Assembly: GCA_943846735.1 (NCBI GenBank)
Contig: OX044364.1
Span: forward strand, 992,001 to 1,056,000
Length of the DNA: 64,000 nucleotides
Source of the DNA: CAJQLB01 sp905479065
GTDB taxonomy: Bacteria; Bacteroidota; Bacteroidia; Flavobacteriales; Flavobacteriaceae
Direction of reading: 5' to 3'
Each line of letters starts with the position of its first letter. Positions within the stretch are counted from its first letter, which is position 1. The notes beneath the pieces were generated by a model. The model ran no database searches and was not told the origin of the DNA. It saw only the letters and a list, made by a program, of their open reading frames with translations. Of the stretch, positions 46,530 to 54,944 are shown piece after piece. The position numbers and the translations under genes are program-made.

Positions 46530-47171
46530 TTACAAAATTTGTCGGGTAAGATCTTTAATTTCACTAAGCATCATTGCAGTTGCTCCCCAAACAATATGCC
46601 CATTTAACATATACGCCGGTACATCAACTAAATTACCATTAGAGGACATAACCGATTCTTGTATGACAAAGCGATCATCCAATAACTCAGATATCGCAAC
46701 CTCTAAAATCGCCTCTACTTCTGAATCTTGCTTTTTAAATACTGGTGTTGATTTAGTTATTGCAAAAAAAGGCTGAACATAAAAATTACTTGGAGGAATA
46801 TAAATATCAGTCATTCGTTGTATCACCTCAATTAAGTTCATTGATATGCCAATTTCTTCAAATGTCTCTCTAATCGCTGTTTGTCTCAGAGTTTTATCTT
46901 TGTCCTCATATCTACCACCGGGAAAACCTATTTGAGCAGAATGCACACCACGATAAGTCTTTCTTAAAATTAGTGCTAATTTAGTGCGTTGCTGGTTATC
47001 TGGATAAAATAAGGCAAGAACTCCTGCCCTTTTAGCCTTGAGTTTAGCACCGTTATAAACCTTGATTAATTCGCTTCTAAAGGGAGGTGACATTTTAAAC
47101 TGAGAAGCTTCGCCTGGCAACGGTATATTCTTTATTTTTGCTATTGCGATTAAAAAATTATTAAAATTCAT
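46530..47171 (-). CDS. Nudix hydrolase, CoA-pyrophosphatase type
   Basis: 213 residues. Nudix box GGRYEDKDKTLRQTAIRE then EEIGI, with the longer spacing and S/T-L-x3-TA pattern typical of the NudL/YeaB CoA diphosphatases; ILRKTYRGVHSAQIGFPGG precedes it. Start MNFNNFLIAIAKIKNIPLPG is conserved in homologues, so ATG 47171 is trusted. It lies 2 bp from the ATG of a divergent gene. Confidence 0.9.
   Translation of the reverse strand: MNFNNFLIAIAKIKNIPLPGEASQFKMSPPFRSELIKVYNGAKLKAKRAGVLALFYPDNQQRTKLALILRKTYRGVHSAQIGFPGGRYEDKDKTLRQTAIRETFEEIGISMNLIEVIQRMTDIYIPPSNFYVQPFFAITKSTPVFKKQDSEVEAILEVAISELLDDRFVIQESVMSSNGNLVDVPAYMLNGHIVWGATAMMLSEIKDLTRQIL
47133..47140 (+). promoter_or_regulatory. -7 element for the cyclophilin gene, inside the Nudix gene
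   Basis: TATTTTTG, 33 bp before ATG 47174, inside the opposite-strand Nudix reading frame. No clear TTG upstream. Confidence 0.35.
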
Positions 47172-47173
47172 CT

Positions 47174-47881
47174 ATGAGATTTATTTTACTATTAGTTACA
47201 TTTTTAAGTTTATGTCAATGTGAAGATACACAAAAGACATCACAAAAAATTGACAAAAAACAGACATCCAAACAAACGAAAACTGAATCTTTAGAAGCAA
47301 ATAACTCATCAAAAATAGAAGAGAAATTTTCAAAATTGAATGACAAAAACGCTATGGATTTTTTTTTAGAATATGAAAAAAACAACAAAGAAAATACAGT
47401 TCGCATTGTTACGGATTTTGGTAATATAGATATTTTGTTATTTAGTAAAACAAAATTTCACAGAGCCAATTTTATTTTTTTAACAAAACAAAAATACTTT
47501 AATAACACACAATTTTACCGAGTCATAAAAAACTTCATTATTCAAGGCGGCAACAGTGATGATAAGGCAACTGCAATTAAACGACGTAACATTGGGAAAT
47601 ACCTGCTTCCAACCGACACAAAAAGAGGTTACACACATGATCGAGGAGTTATAAGTATGCCAAGTAGTGATATTGATAATCCACATAAATTAGCTTCTCC
47701 TTATGAATTTTTCATTGTGCAACAAAAAGGTGGAGCAAAATTTCTAGACGGAGATTATACAATTTTCGGTAAGATTATAAAAGGAATGAGTGTTGTTGAC
47801 AAAATAGCCTCTGTTGCAACTGATGATGGAGATTGGCCACATAAAAACGTCATGATAAGAAGAGTTGAAATTCTTAAATAA
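47174..47881 (+). CDS. Cyclophilin-type peptidyl-prolyl isomerase lipoprotein
   Basis: 235 residues. Lipoprotein signal, Cys near 14-16 (SLCQCEDT), Lys/Ser/Thr-rich linker, then a bacterial cyclophilin domain from about 75: TDFGNIDILLFSKT, FYRVIKNFIIQGGN, RGVISMPSS, FFIVQQKGG, DGDYTIFGKIIKGMSVVDKIA. Probably a periplasm- or surface-exposed foldase. It starts 2 bp from the divergent Nudix gene. Confidence 0.9.
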   Translation: MRFILLLVTFLSLCQCEDTQKTSQKIDKKQTSKQTKTESLEANNSSKIEEKFSKLNDKNAMDFFLEYEKNNKENTVRIVTDFGNIDILLFSKTKFHRANFIFLTKQKYFNNTQFYRVIKNFIIQGGNSDDKATAIKRRNIGKYLLPTDTKRGYTHDRGVISMPSSDIDNPHKLASPYEFFIVQQKGGAKFLDGDYTIFGKIIKGMSVVDKIASVATDDGDWPHKNVMIRRVEILK

Positions 47882-47988
47882 ACATTTGATAAAACTACAA
47901 TTGCTACAACTTTAATCTATTAAAAAGTAGATTCACTATAAGTTTAATCGATAGTTTTTGTACCTTTCATTTAAATTAACTTCAAGTA

Positions 47989-48930
47989 ATGACCATAACA
48001 CAATTATATTACGTTTTAGCGGTTGCCGAGCACCAAAATTTCACAAAAGCAGCAGAAAAATGTTACGTGACACAACCCACGTTGAGTATGCAAATTCAAA
48101 AATTAGAGGATCAGCTTGATATTCAAATTTTTGACAGAAGTAAAAAACCCATAGAGCTAACAGCAGTAGGTGTAAAAATTGTTGAACAAGCAAAAAACAT
48201 TGTAAATGAGGCTGATAGAATTAAAGACATCGTTGACCAACAAAAAGGGTTCATCGGAGGTGAATTTAAATTAGGAATAATTCCTACCATCATGCCAACA
48301 CTGCTTCCAATGTTTTTAAAAACTTTTATAAAACGTTACCCGAAAGTCACTTTAAAAATAAAAGAACTTACTACAGAAGCAATAATTAATCGTATTAATG
48401 ACGGCCATTTGGATGCCGCCATTTTAACGACTCCTTTAGAAAATGATAGTATCAAAGAACGTGTTTTGTTTTATGAACCTTTTGTAAGTTATATTCCAGA
48501 GGGTCATCGACTCGAAAAAAAGAAAAATATCGAAGTTGATGATTTAGAAATTGATGATATGCTATTACTTGAAGATGGTCATTGTTTTAGAGATGGAGTC
48601 ATTAACCTGTGTAAGTCTCTCAAACAGCAAGACGAAGAAGCATTTCAATTACAGAGTGGAAGCATTGAAATGTTGGTTAAACTCTCAAATGAAGGATTAG
48701 GAATGACCCTACTACCATACCTTCATACTTTGGATTTAAAAGATTATGAAAAATCGAATTTACATCACTTTAATGAACCAACACCAGCACGAGAAGTTAG
48801 TCTCATCTACAATAAAAGTGAATTAAAAATTCAAATTATAGAGGCATTGCATACCACAATTTCAGGTGTAATTAGGGGGGCTATTGCTTTTCAAAATGTC
48901 GATATCATCAGTCCTATTGTTAAAAAGTAA
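47989..48930 (+). CDS. oxyR: Hydrogen-peroxide sensor OxyR
   Basis: LysR-type regulator, 313 residues. Winged HTH at 1-65 (ITQLYYVLAVAEHQNFTKAAEKC, TQPTLSMQIQKLE), then the substrate domain. C199 and C208 sit in DGHCFRDGVINLC, the same positions and spacing as the redox pair of E. coli OxyR (C199/C208), so a peroxide-sensing disulfide switch is expected. No target gene is adjacent on this strand. Confidence 0.95.
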   Translation: MTITQLYYVLAVAEHQNFTKAAEKCYVTQPTLSMQIQKLEDQLDIQIFDRSKKPIELTAVGVKIVEQAKNIVNEADRIKDIVDQQKGFIGGEFKLGIIPTIMPTLLPMFLKTFIKRYPKVTLKIKELTTEAIINRINDGHLDAAILTTPLENDSIKERVLFYEPFVSYIPEGHRLEKKKNIEVDDLEIDDMLLLEDGHCFRDGVINLCKSLKQQDEEAFQLQSGSIEMLVKLSNEGLGMTLLPYLHTLDLKDYEKSNLHHFNEPTPAREVSLIYNKSELKIQIIEALHTTISGVIRGAIAFQNVDIISPIVKK

Positions 48931-48955
48931 ACCAATTGAGATGATATCTTTACAG

Positions 48956-49153
48956 TTAAGCTTTAAGGTATATCAAACACTGATTTAATTCTGGATGTTG
49001 TTGAACCAGAGAATTGATAAAAATCTTTAATTCTTCAATTTCATAAGGTAATAATCGTTGAAGTGCTTTTTCTAATTCCTTACAAAATAGTACGGAGTCA
49101 AAACTAACTTTTTTTAAAACGGTCTTAGTGTACTCAAACATTGCTCTTGCCAT
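48956..49153 (-). CDS. Small conserved protein of unknown function
   Basis: 65 residues, MARAMFEYTKTVLKKVSFD and LLPYEIEELKIFINSLV, mostly helix, with two Cys. The near-identical start is, as I recall, shared by small hypothetical proteins of many Bacteroidota, so it is probably real; no function is known. Convergent with oxyR (25 bp apart). Confidence 0.72.
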   Translation of the reverse strand: MARAMFEYTKTVLKKVSFDSVLFCKELEKALQRLLPYEIEELKIFINSLVQQHPELNQCLIYLKA

Positions 49154-49512
49154 AAGTTTCTTCGGGTGTTGAGAATTATTGAAAAGTAAAGTTAACCTAT
49201 AGGCGCTATTTTTTGATTAATACTAAAGTAATGAAAAATTGTGAGATTTGATAGTTATTTAACAAATGAGGGGAATTAAAGAGATACTTTAAATATTTAA
49301 CGAATTTTAAATCTACCCCATTTTTTGGTCGACACCTTCCTTAAATAAGAACACTGTCTTTTTGTGATTTTCTAGTTGAAGTTTTTGAAAAACAACCGTT
49401 ATTCAAGTTTCCAAATTAATTTCTTCATATGAAGGATAGAAAAAAACTCAAAATAAGATAAAAACTAAAGAAATATTTTTCTATTTTCGCTAGTATAGTT
49501 TATAATTTCAAT
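49154..49512. other. Gap upstream of the metal-uptake locus
   Basis: 359 bp, no gene. It contains a 12-bp perfect palindrome CTTCATATGAAG (49423-49434) and a near-consensus -7 element TATTTTCG (49482-49489) 23 bp before the first gene; no Fur or Zur box is obvious to the eye. Confidence 0.45.
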
Positions 49513-49836
49513 ATGAAACAATCCTTTGGGAAAAATATTTTGGCTCTATTGTTCGTAGCATTTTTAATGCTTCCGACAGCGATTCAGCTTTTTCATATTT
49601 CAGAGGTTCATCAACACGTAACTTGTACAAAAAAACTGATTCATGTACATAAATCTGTATCAGAATGTGATTTATGTGATTTCCACATGTCGCCTGTAAC
49701 GTATGATATTGAATCTTACGCTGGATTATTGATACCAGATATATTTGTAAACTTAAATATCGATCTTAACGGCTTACAACTTCCATCTTTTAAGATAACA
49801 AACACACGATTAAGGGCACCTCCGATGCATTCTTGA
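49513..49836 (+). CDS. His/Cys-rich secreted protein, metal-locus type
   Basis: 107 residues, signal anchor at 8-25. Body begins LFHISEVHQHVTC and continues HVHKSVSECDLCDFHMSP, so seven His and three Cys in 40 residues: potential Zn/Cu ligands. Ends in LRAPPMHS. A second protein of the same build (174 aa, ending GRAPPFI) closes the locus. Function inferred as periplasmic metal binding or hand-over to the TonB receptor encoded 39 bp downstream. Confidence 0.7.
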   Translation: MKQSFGKNILALLFVAFLMLPTAIQLFHISEVHQHVTCTKKLIHVHKSVSECDLCDFHMSPVTYDIESYAGLLIPDIFVNLNIDLNGLQLPSFKITNTRLRAPPMHS

Positions 49837-49875
49837 TAAACAAACAAATCTGTTTTATGTTAATTAAGAATTATT

Positions 49876-52275
49876 ATGCGCTATTATGCGATTATAGTAA
49901 TGCTGTTATGCATAACTATAACACATTCACAAAATTGTGATCATTCACTATCTGGTACAGTCATAGACCTTCATGACGGGCAAATCCTCGTGGGAGCAAC
50001 TCTGATTATAGCTGGTACAAATCAAGCTGTACAAACAGATATTGATGGTAGATTTTCTTTTTCAAACTTATGCAACGACACCTATTCAATTCAGGTATCA
50101 CATCCTTATTGTAGAACAGAAGGATTTACAGTAAAAGTACTTGGAAAAACACGGCGTTCTTTTAGATTAGAACACCACATAGAGGAACTCAACCAAATAA
50201 CAATTGAAGGAAAAGCTTTCACAAGCAAATCCAAAACGATTCTTGAAAACACATTAAACAGTAAAGACTTAGAGCGTTACAGTGCCGGCTCTTTAGGAGA
50301 TGCCCTAAACAATTTAAGTGGTGTATCGTCTTTAAATACTGGGAATACCGTCATAAAACCTCTGATTAATGGTCTCCACAGTAGCCGTGTAGTCATCATA
50401 AATAATGGTGTTCGTCTAGAAGATCAAGAGTGGGGAGCAGAGCACGCTCCAAACATAGACATTAACACCGTTGGAAATCTAACACTGATAAAAGGAGCCG
50501 GTGCGCTTCAGTATGGTGGAGATGCCGTTGGAGGTGTCATCATAGCAGAGGCGGCAAAAGTCCCTGTGAAGGATAGCTTGTATGGTAAAAGTTTAATGAC
50601 AATGTCCAATAATGGCAGAGGAGCATCATTGACATCTCAATTAACTAAAAGTCACAAAAATGGCTGGTATGCTAAAATACAGGGAACATTGAAGCGCTAC
50701 GGAGATTTTAAGGCGCCAAATTATGTGTTGAGTAACACAGGGTTCTTTGAGCGTAATTTATCGCTAGGCATTGGGCTTAATCGGTTTAATTATGGTTTTG
50801 AAGCTTATTATTCCTTGTTTAAAAATGACATTGGTATTTTAAGAGCATCTCACCTCGGAGGCGCCCAAGATCAAGTTCAAGCCATTGAAAGCGATGTACC
50901 GTTAATCATTGATGATTTTACATACCATATCGATGCACCAAAACAAAATGTCACACATCATCTGGCAAAAATTAAAGGATTTAGACGATTTGATAATTTT
51001 GGGAAATTAGAAATTCAATATGATTTTCAAAGAAATAATCGTTTTGAATTTGATATTCGACGGGGCGATGATAAAAATAAGGCCTCATTAGATTTACAAC
51101 TAGACACACACACTTTACTATTAGATTTGGATATAAACACTAGCAGTAAAAGTAGTTTTCAAACAGGTCTCATGGCAAGTTATCAAAAAAATATTGCAAA
51201 TCCGGAAACAGGTGTTCGAAGATTAATTCCCGATTATGATATGTATGCGCTTGGAGCCTACGGTATCGCTAACTTTAAATTAAACGAGCAATGGTTACTT
51301 GAGGTTGGTGGAAGATTTGATTACACCCATATGGATGCTTTCAAATTTTACCGAAGTTCCTTTTGGGAGTCTAGAAATTATGATGTCATATTTTCTGATA
51401 TCGTGGTTGAGGAATTAGATAATCAAGTTCTCGCAAATCCTCAACTAAATTTTTATAACGGTTCAGGAACATTGGGCTCAACATATTCTTTTGGACAGGA
51501 TTATCAATTATTTATTAATTATTCGATTGCCTCTAGAACTCCAAACCCTTCAGATTTATTTAGTGAAGGCTTACACCACTCTGCTTCCAGAATTGAAATA
51601 GGTGATTTACGTTTCGATTCAGAGATTGGACATAAATTAATGTTGTCCTTAAACAAACGCAGTCAACTGTTTAGCTACACCATAAATCCGTTCATCAATG
51701 TTATCACTGATTTCATTGTTATCGAGCCAACTGATGTTAGGCAAACAATCAGAGGGAATTTTCAAGTTTGGGAATATCGACAAACTAATGCAAAATTAAT
51801 AGGGATCGACGTAGATGCCTCTTATTCTATTTCAGGAAATTTTATTTACAATGGGCAACTATCTTTGGTAAAAGGTTACGATCGAACAAGAAAGGAGCCA
51901 CTAATTAATATGCCCCCGGCGCAAATAAAAAATGAAATTGTATTTCAAAAAAATAGTGTCAACAATCTTCGCTTGTCATTAGAAAGCGAATATAATTTTA
52001 AACAAAATGAATACCCAGACAACAATTTCGAAGTGTTTATTCCTGAAATAGGGGCCACTAAATTAGTGGATGTTAGTACCCCACCTGATGCTTACCATTT
52101 ACTCCATTTTAATTCAAGTATTGATTTCAAAACAACTAAAAATAAAACGCTTACAGTTGGTTTAGAAATTGAGAACCTTTTAAATACATCATACAGAAAT
52201 TACCTAAATCGTTTTCGTTATTACGCAGATGATTTAGGTAGAAACTTTTTAATCAACTTAAAATTCAATTATTAA
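49876..52275 (+). CDS. TonB-dependent receptor, probably for metal ions
   Basis: 799 residues, signal peptide ending THSQ, N-terminal carboxypeptidase-like domain (about 25-105: GTVIDLHDGQILVGATL), plug (about 120-235: LGDALNNLSGVSSLNTGN, GAGALQYGGDAVGGVI), then a 22-strand barrel ending NFLINLKFNY. Context (His/Cys-rich protein, surface lipoprotein, MerC-like) and the PKQNVTHHL stretch near 360 point to zinc or another transition metal. Outer membrane, energised by TonB-ExbBD. Confidence 0.88.
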   Translation: MRYYAIIVMLLCITITHSQNCDHSLSGTVIDLHDGQILVGATLIIAGTNQAVQTDIDGRFSFSNLCNDTYSIQVSHPYCRTEGFTVKVLGKTRRSFRLEHHIEELNQITIEGKAFTSKSKTILENTLNSKDLERYSAGSLGDALNNLSGVSSLNTGNTVIKPLINGLHSSRVVIINNGVRLEDQEWGAEHAPNIDINTVGNLTLIKGAGALQYGGDAVGGVIIAEAAKVPVKDSLYGKSLMTMSNNGRGASLTSQLTKSHKNGWYAKIQGTLKRYGDFKAPNYVLSNTGFFERNLSLGIGLNRFNYGFEAYYSLFKNDIGILRASHLGGAQDQVQAIESDVPLIIDDFTYHIDAPKQNVTHHLAKIKGFRRFDNFGKLEIQYDFQRNNRFEFDIRRGDDKNKASLDLQLDTHTLLLDLDINTSSKSSFQTGLMASYQKNIANPETGVRRLIPDYDMYALGAYGIANFKLNEQWLLEVGGRFDYTHMDAFKFYRSSFWESRNYDVIFSDIVVEELDNQVLANPQLNFYNGSGTLGSTYSFGQDYQLFINYSIASRTPNPSDLFSEGLHHSASRIEIGDLRFDSEIGHKLMLSLNKRSQLFSYTINPFINVITDFIVIEPTDVRQTIRGNFQVWEYRQTNAKLIGIDVDASYSISGNFIYNGQLSLVKGYDRTRKEPLINMPPAQIKNEIVFQKNSVNNLRLSLESEYNFKQNEYPDNNFEVFIPEIGATKLVDVSTPPDAYHLLHFNSSIDFKTTKNKTLTVGLEIENLLNTSYRNYLNRFRYYADDLGRNFLINLKFNY

Positions 52276-52295
52276 TTATTAAAATCAAAAACAAA

Positions 52296-52853
52296 ATGAA
52301 AAATGTAAAATTATTAACAAGACTATTATTTGTAGCGATACTTTTCACAGCCTGCTCAAATGATGATGACGCGCCGACACCGGTGAATGAAGAAGAAGTT
52401 ATTACTACACTTACAGTTAAACTTATACCAAGCGGTGGAGGATCAGAAATTTCGATGATATACCGTGACTTAGACGGACCGGATGGCCCTAATGATCCTG
52501 TTATTACAACAACATCAGACTTAGCAACTGGTATTACCTACAACGGAACTATTCGTGTAGAAAATGAAACAGAAAGTCCTGCTGAAAATATCACAGAAGA
52601 GGTAGAAGAAGAAGATTTAGAACATCAATTTTTCTATACGCCAGGAGGTGGTTTAAGTGTAACAACGACCTACAGTAATTTTGATGCTGATGGCAATCCA
52701 TTGGGTACTCAATTTACATTGACAGCAGGAGCGGCAAGTTCGGGAACACTAACATTCACATTACGCCATGAGCCAACTAAACCAAATTCTGGTTTAAGCG
52801 ATGCTGGTGGAGAAACAGATATTTCTGCGACTTTTGACGTAACTGTACAATAA
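52296..52853 (+). CDS. Surface lipoprotein of the TonB-receptor locus
   Basis: 185 residues, lipoprotein signal (Cys near 20, FTACSNDDD). Beta-rich, with RDLDGPDGPNDPV and ENETESPAENITEEVEEE, motifs that homologues beside TonB receptors share. Likely a surface-exposed partner that binds the cargo. 20 bp after the receptor gene; followed by a terminator. Confidence 0.75.
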   Translation: MKNVKLLTRLLFVAILFTACSNDDDAPTPVNEEEVITTLTVKLIPSGGGSEISMIYRDLDGPDGPNDPVITTTSDLATGITYNGTIRVENETESPAENITEEVEEEDLEHQFFYTPGGGLSVTTTYSNFDADGNPLGTQFTLTAGAASSGTLTFTLRHEPTKPNSGLSDAGGETDISATFDVTVQ

Positions 52854-52885
52854 TTTTGAATTAGTCACACTTCAATTCCTTTCAT

Positions 52886-52920
52886 AAATGTCCTTTACGG
52901 TTTTTAGTAAAGGGCATTTT
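52886..52920 (+). terminator. Terminator after the receptor-lipoprotein unit
   Basis: AAATGTCCTTTAC / GTAAAGGGCATTT, one G-U pair, over an 8-nt loop, then TTT. Confidence 0.75.
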
Positions 52921-53005
52921 GATCAAGTCATTATGTCTCCATTAGAAATTAATGGTATATCTAAAATACGTTGCTTTAACTTAAATAACATAAAACTCAA
53001 AGAGA

Positions 53006-53398
53006 ATGAATTTAATTTTAAAAAAACCTGACACTGTCGGTGCAATTGCGAGCATATTATGCATGTTACATTGTGTGTTAACCCCATTTTTATTTTTAAC
53101 ATATCCAGGACAAATTGATCATGTTCAGGGATCACCTGTTTGGTGGCAAAACTTCAATTATATTTTCATTATTATTTCGTTCTTTGCAGTATACAAATCA
53201 GTTAAAACAACCTCAAATTCAATTATAAAATATGCGCTTTGGTCTAGTTGGATAGTCCTGTTATCACTCATTATAAATGAACAATATGAATGGGTCTCTC
53301 TACCAGAGTTTATGACATATATAACAACTTCGCTACTCGCTATCTTACATATTTATAATTTAAATTATTGTCAATGTGAAAATTGCACTAAAAAATGA
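53006..53398 (+). CDS. MerC-domain membrane protein
   Basis: 130 residues, four membrane segments. CMLHCVLTPF near 18-27 is the MerC Cys pair, and the end YCQCENCTKK gives three more Cys. MerC proteins carry Hg(II) or other soft metals across the inner membrane, but in flavobacteria they occur in non-mer settings; here it probably passes the metal taken up by the receptor. ATGA overlap with the next gene. Confidence 0.85.
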   Translation: MNLILKKPDTVGAIASILCMLHCVLTPFLFLTYPGQIDHVQGSPVWWQNFNYIFIIISFFAVYKSVKTTSNSIIKYALWSSWIVLLSLIINEQYEWVSLPEFMTYITTSLLAILHIYNLNYCQCENCTKK

Positions 53399-53919
53399 AT
53401 AAAAAAAAGACGTATTCAAATGATAATTATTCTAAAGTAGCACAACAAAACGTGTCATTATACGTCGACTCATTCTCTATATTAAAATTAAAAAAACACT
53501 TTAACAGCCGCAGTAATTTGGTGCTAGACAATAAAGATGTATCTAATTTAATCGCCTATTTTTTACTCATTAATTTTATTGTTGGCGCCCTTCTACCATT
53601 AAATTTATTACACAGCCATTTTGAGGCATCCAATTTTATTCATGATGACATGACCATTGAAAACGATCCATGTCATGTCGCTGTATATCATAAGACTTCC
53701 TTAAGAAATCAATGCGAACATAAAACCCATATCTCCAAACATAAAGAAGTTTGTAATGACTGTACAGGGGTTAATAATAGACGAATGTATGTCACTCTGG
53801 AATATCAACATGGCTTTTCAATAGTTATGTGTAATAAGACATATTCCACATCAAAATTTCTTCCAATTTCTTTACATACAAATGAGTCTTATTTAGGCAG
53901 AGCTCCACCATTTATTTAA
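53395..53919 (+). CDS. Membrane-anchored His/Cys-rich protein, metal-locus type
   Basis: 174 residues. A basic cytoplasmic N-terminus, one membrane segment (about 50-68: LIAYFLLINFIVGALLPLNL), then LLHSHFEASNFIHDD, DPCHVAVYHK, CEHKTHISKHKEVCNDC, so many His and five Cys in 60 residues. The ending LGRAPPFI matches RAPP of the 107-aa protein 3.6 kb upstream. Overlaps the MerC gene by 4 bp. Confidence 0.7.
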   Translation: MNKKKTYSNDNYSKVAQQNVSLYVDSFSILKLKKHFNSRSNLVLDNKDVSNLIAYFLLINFIVGALLPLNLLHSHFEASNFIHDDMTIENDPCHVAVYHKTSLRNQCEHKTHISKHKEVCNDCTGVNNRRMYVTLEYQHGFSIVMCNKTYSTSKFLPISLHTNESYLGRAPPFI

Positions 53920-54061
53920 CTATTTTCAAAACAATATTTTTTAAATTTTTGTGCTCCACAACTTGAACACTACTATTATAATCAATGTTCAAATCATATC
54001 TTGTGTTGCCTAATTATTACTAATCGGTCAAATTAAAATAAAGGCCAAAATCCATAAAAAA

Positions 54062-54232
54062 ATGAAAGAAAGTTTAAGTTTTTACGATGTAAAAAGTAAA
54101 TCAAAATTCGAATCAAAAGAGTATGAAATAAGAGAGAAAAATAACCGCTATTTTGCAGTGACTAAATCATTAGTAGGCAAACATGAATGTTGGAGAATTT
54201 TATCTAAATCTCATGGCGAAAGACTCAAATAA
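54062..54232 (+). CDS. Small basic protein, unknown
   Basis: 56 residues, below the usual size cut-off. Begins MKESLSFYDVKSKSKFESKE, continues RYFAVTKSLVGKHECWRILSK, ends RLK; rich in Lys/Ser/Tyr and with one Cys. Its last 20 bp overlap the start of the HExxH gene (54213), as in coupled translation. No assignment. Codon usage and the tight overlap make it more likely than not real. Confidence 0.55.
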   Translation: MKESLSFYDVKSKSKFESKEYEIREKNNRYFAVTKSLVGKHECWRILSKSHGERLK

Positions 54233-54596
54233 AATCAATAGTCTCGATGTAACTCATTCAAACACGCTAGATTTAATTCAGTATTGGAAATCATTTCTTG
54301 GTATTAATGAATGGGAAATTTTATGTGAATCGATATCTGAAATGCAGGTAGTTGATGCACTAGATAACAATACGTTTGGTCATGAATTTGTTGGTATTTC
54401 AATTAATTTTAAATTAAAACAAGGAATTATTCATCACACTCGGAATCTTGAGGAAGATGATATTATTCATGAACTATTACACGTACGGTATCCAAAATGG
54501 AGTGAGCAAAAAGTAAATTTAATAACAAACTTATTAAGACAAAGACCAATATTTGATATCGGTCCTCATCCTAATATATTGCTTGCAAATGGATAA
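54213..54596 (+). CDS. Small HExxH protein, possible zinc metallopeptidase
   Basis: 127 residues from ATG 54213 (MAKDSNKINS); ATG 54183 gives 10 extra residues. HELLH (86-90) in DDIIHELLHVRYP is a textbook HExxH zinc motif; no other clear ligand is visible. An acidic/aromatic front (QYWKSFLGINEWEILCES) recalls SprT-like or ImmA-like small metallopeptidases, but the assignment stays open. Followed by a perfect terminator. Confidence 0.68.
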   Translation: MAKDSNKINSLDVTHSNTLDLIQYWKSFLGINEWEILCESISEMQVVDALDNNTFGHEFVGISINFKLKQGIIHHTRNLEEDDIIHELLHVRYPKWSEQKVNLITNLLRQRPIFDIGPHPNILLANG

Positions 54597-54621
54597 ATAA
54601 TTTGTTTTTGTTAATATGACT

Positions 54622-54661
54622 ATGTGGAGTAATTAAATGTCAATTACTCCACATTTTTTTT
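54622..54661 (+). terminator. Terminator of the 56-aa / HExxH unit
   Basis: Perfect 13-bp stem ATGTGGAGTAATT / AATTACTCCACAT over a 7-nt loop, then T7-8. Confidence 0.92.
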
Positions 54662-54944
54662 AAAGAAACAAATACAATTGTGTGATATAAAAAAATGAGG
54701 AAAACGATTTCTGTATTCTAACTCAAAATCAAACAACAAAAACAGACTATCACCTTTAAGTAATCCATAACTAATTGAAAATTTTGCTCAATACTAATTT
54801 CAAGAATTGTTAGATTATCATCCAGGAGGTTGAGAGAAAAAACTATTTTTTAGTTTACTAGTTATTGAATTAAACTAGGAGTAGGTCATGTGTCTAAAAA
54901 GTAATTTTTGTAACACGCCCCTTTAAAATTGTGATTTTGAACAA
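54662..54944. other. Gap between the HExxH terminator and the SulP gene
   Basis: 283 bp, no ORF above 10 codons and no similarity to neighbouring genes noticed. Confidence 0.5.

Noticed and set aside
54597..54944. Remnant gene between HExxH and SulP
   Set aside because: No frame longer than ten codons with recognisable content.
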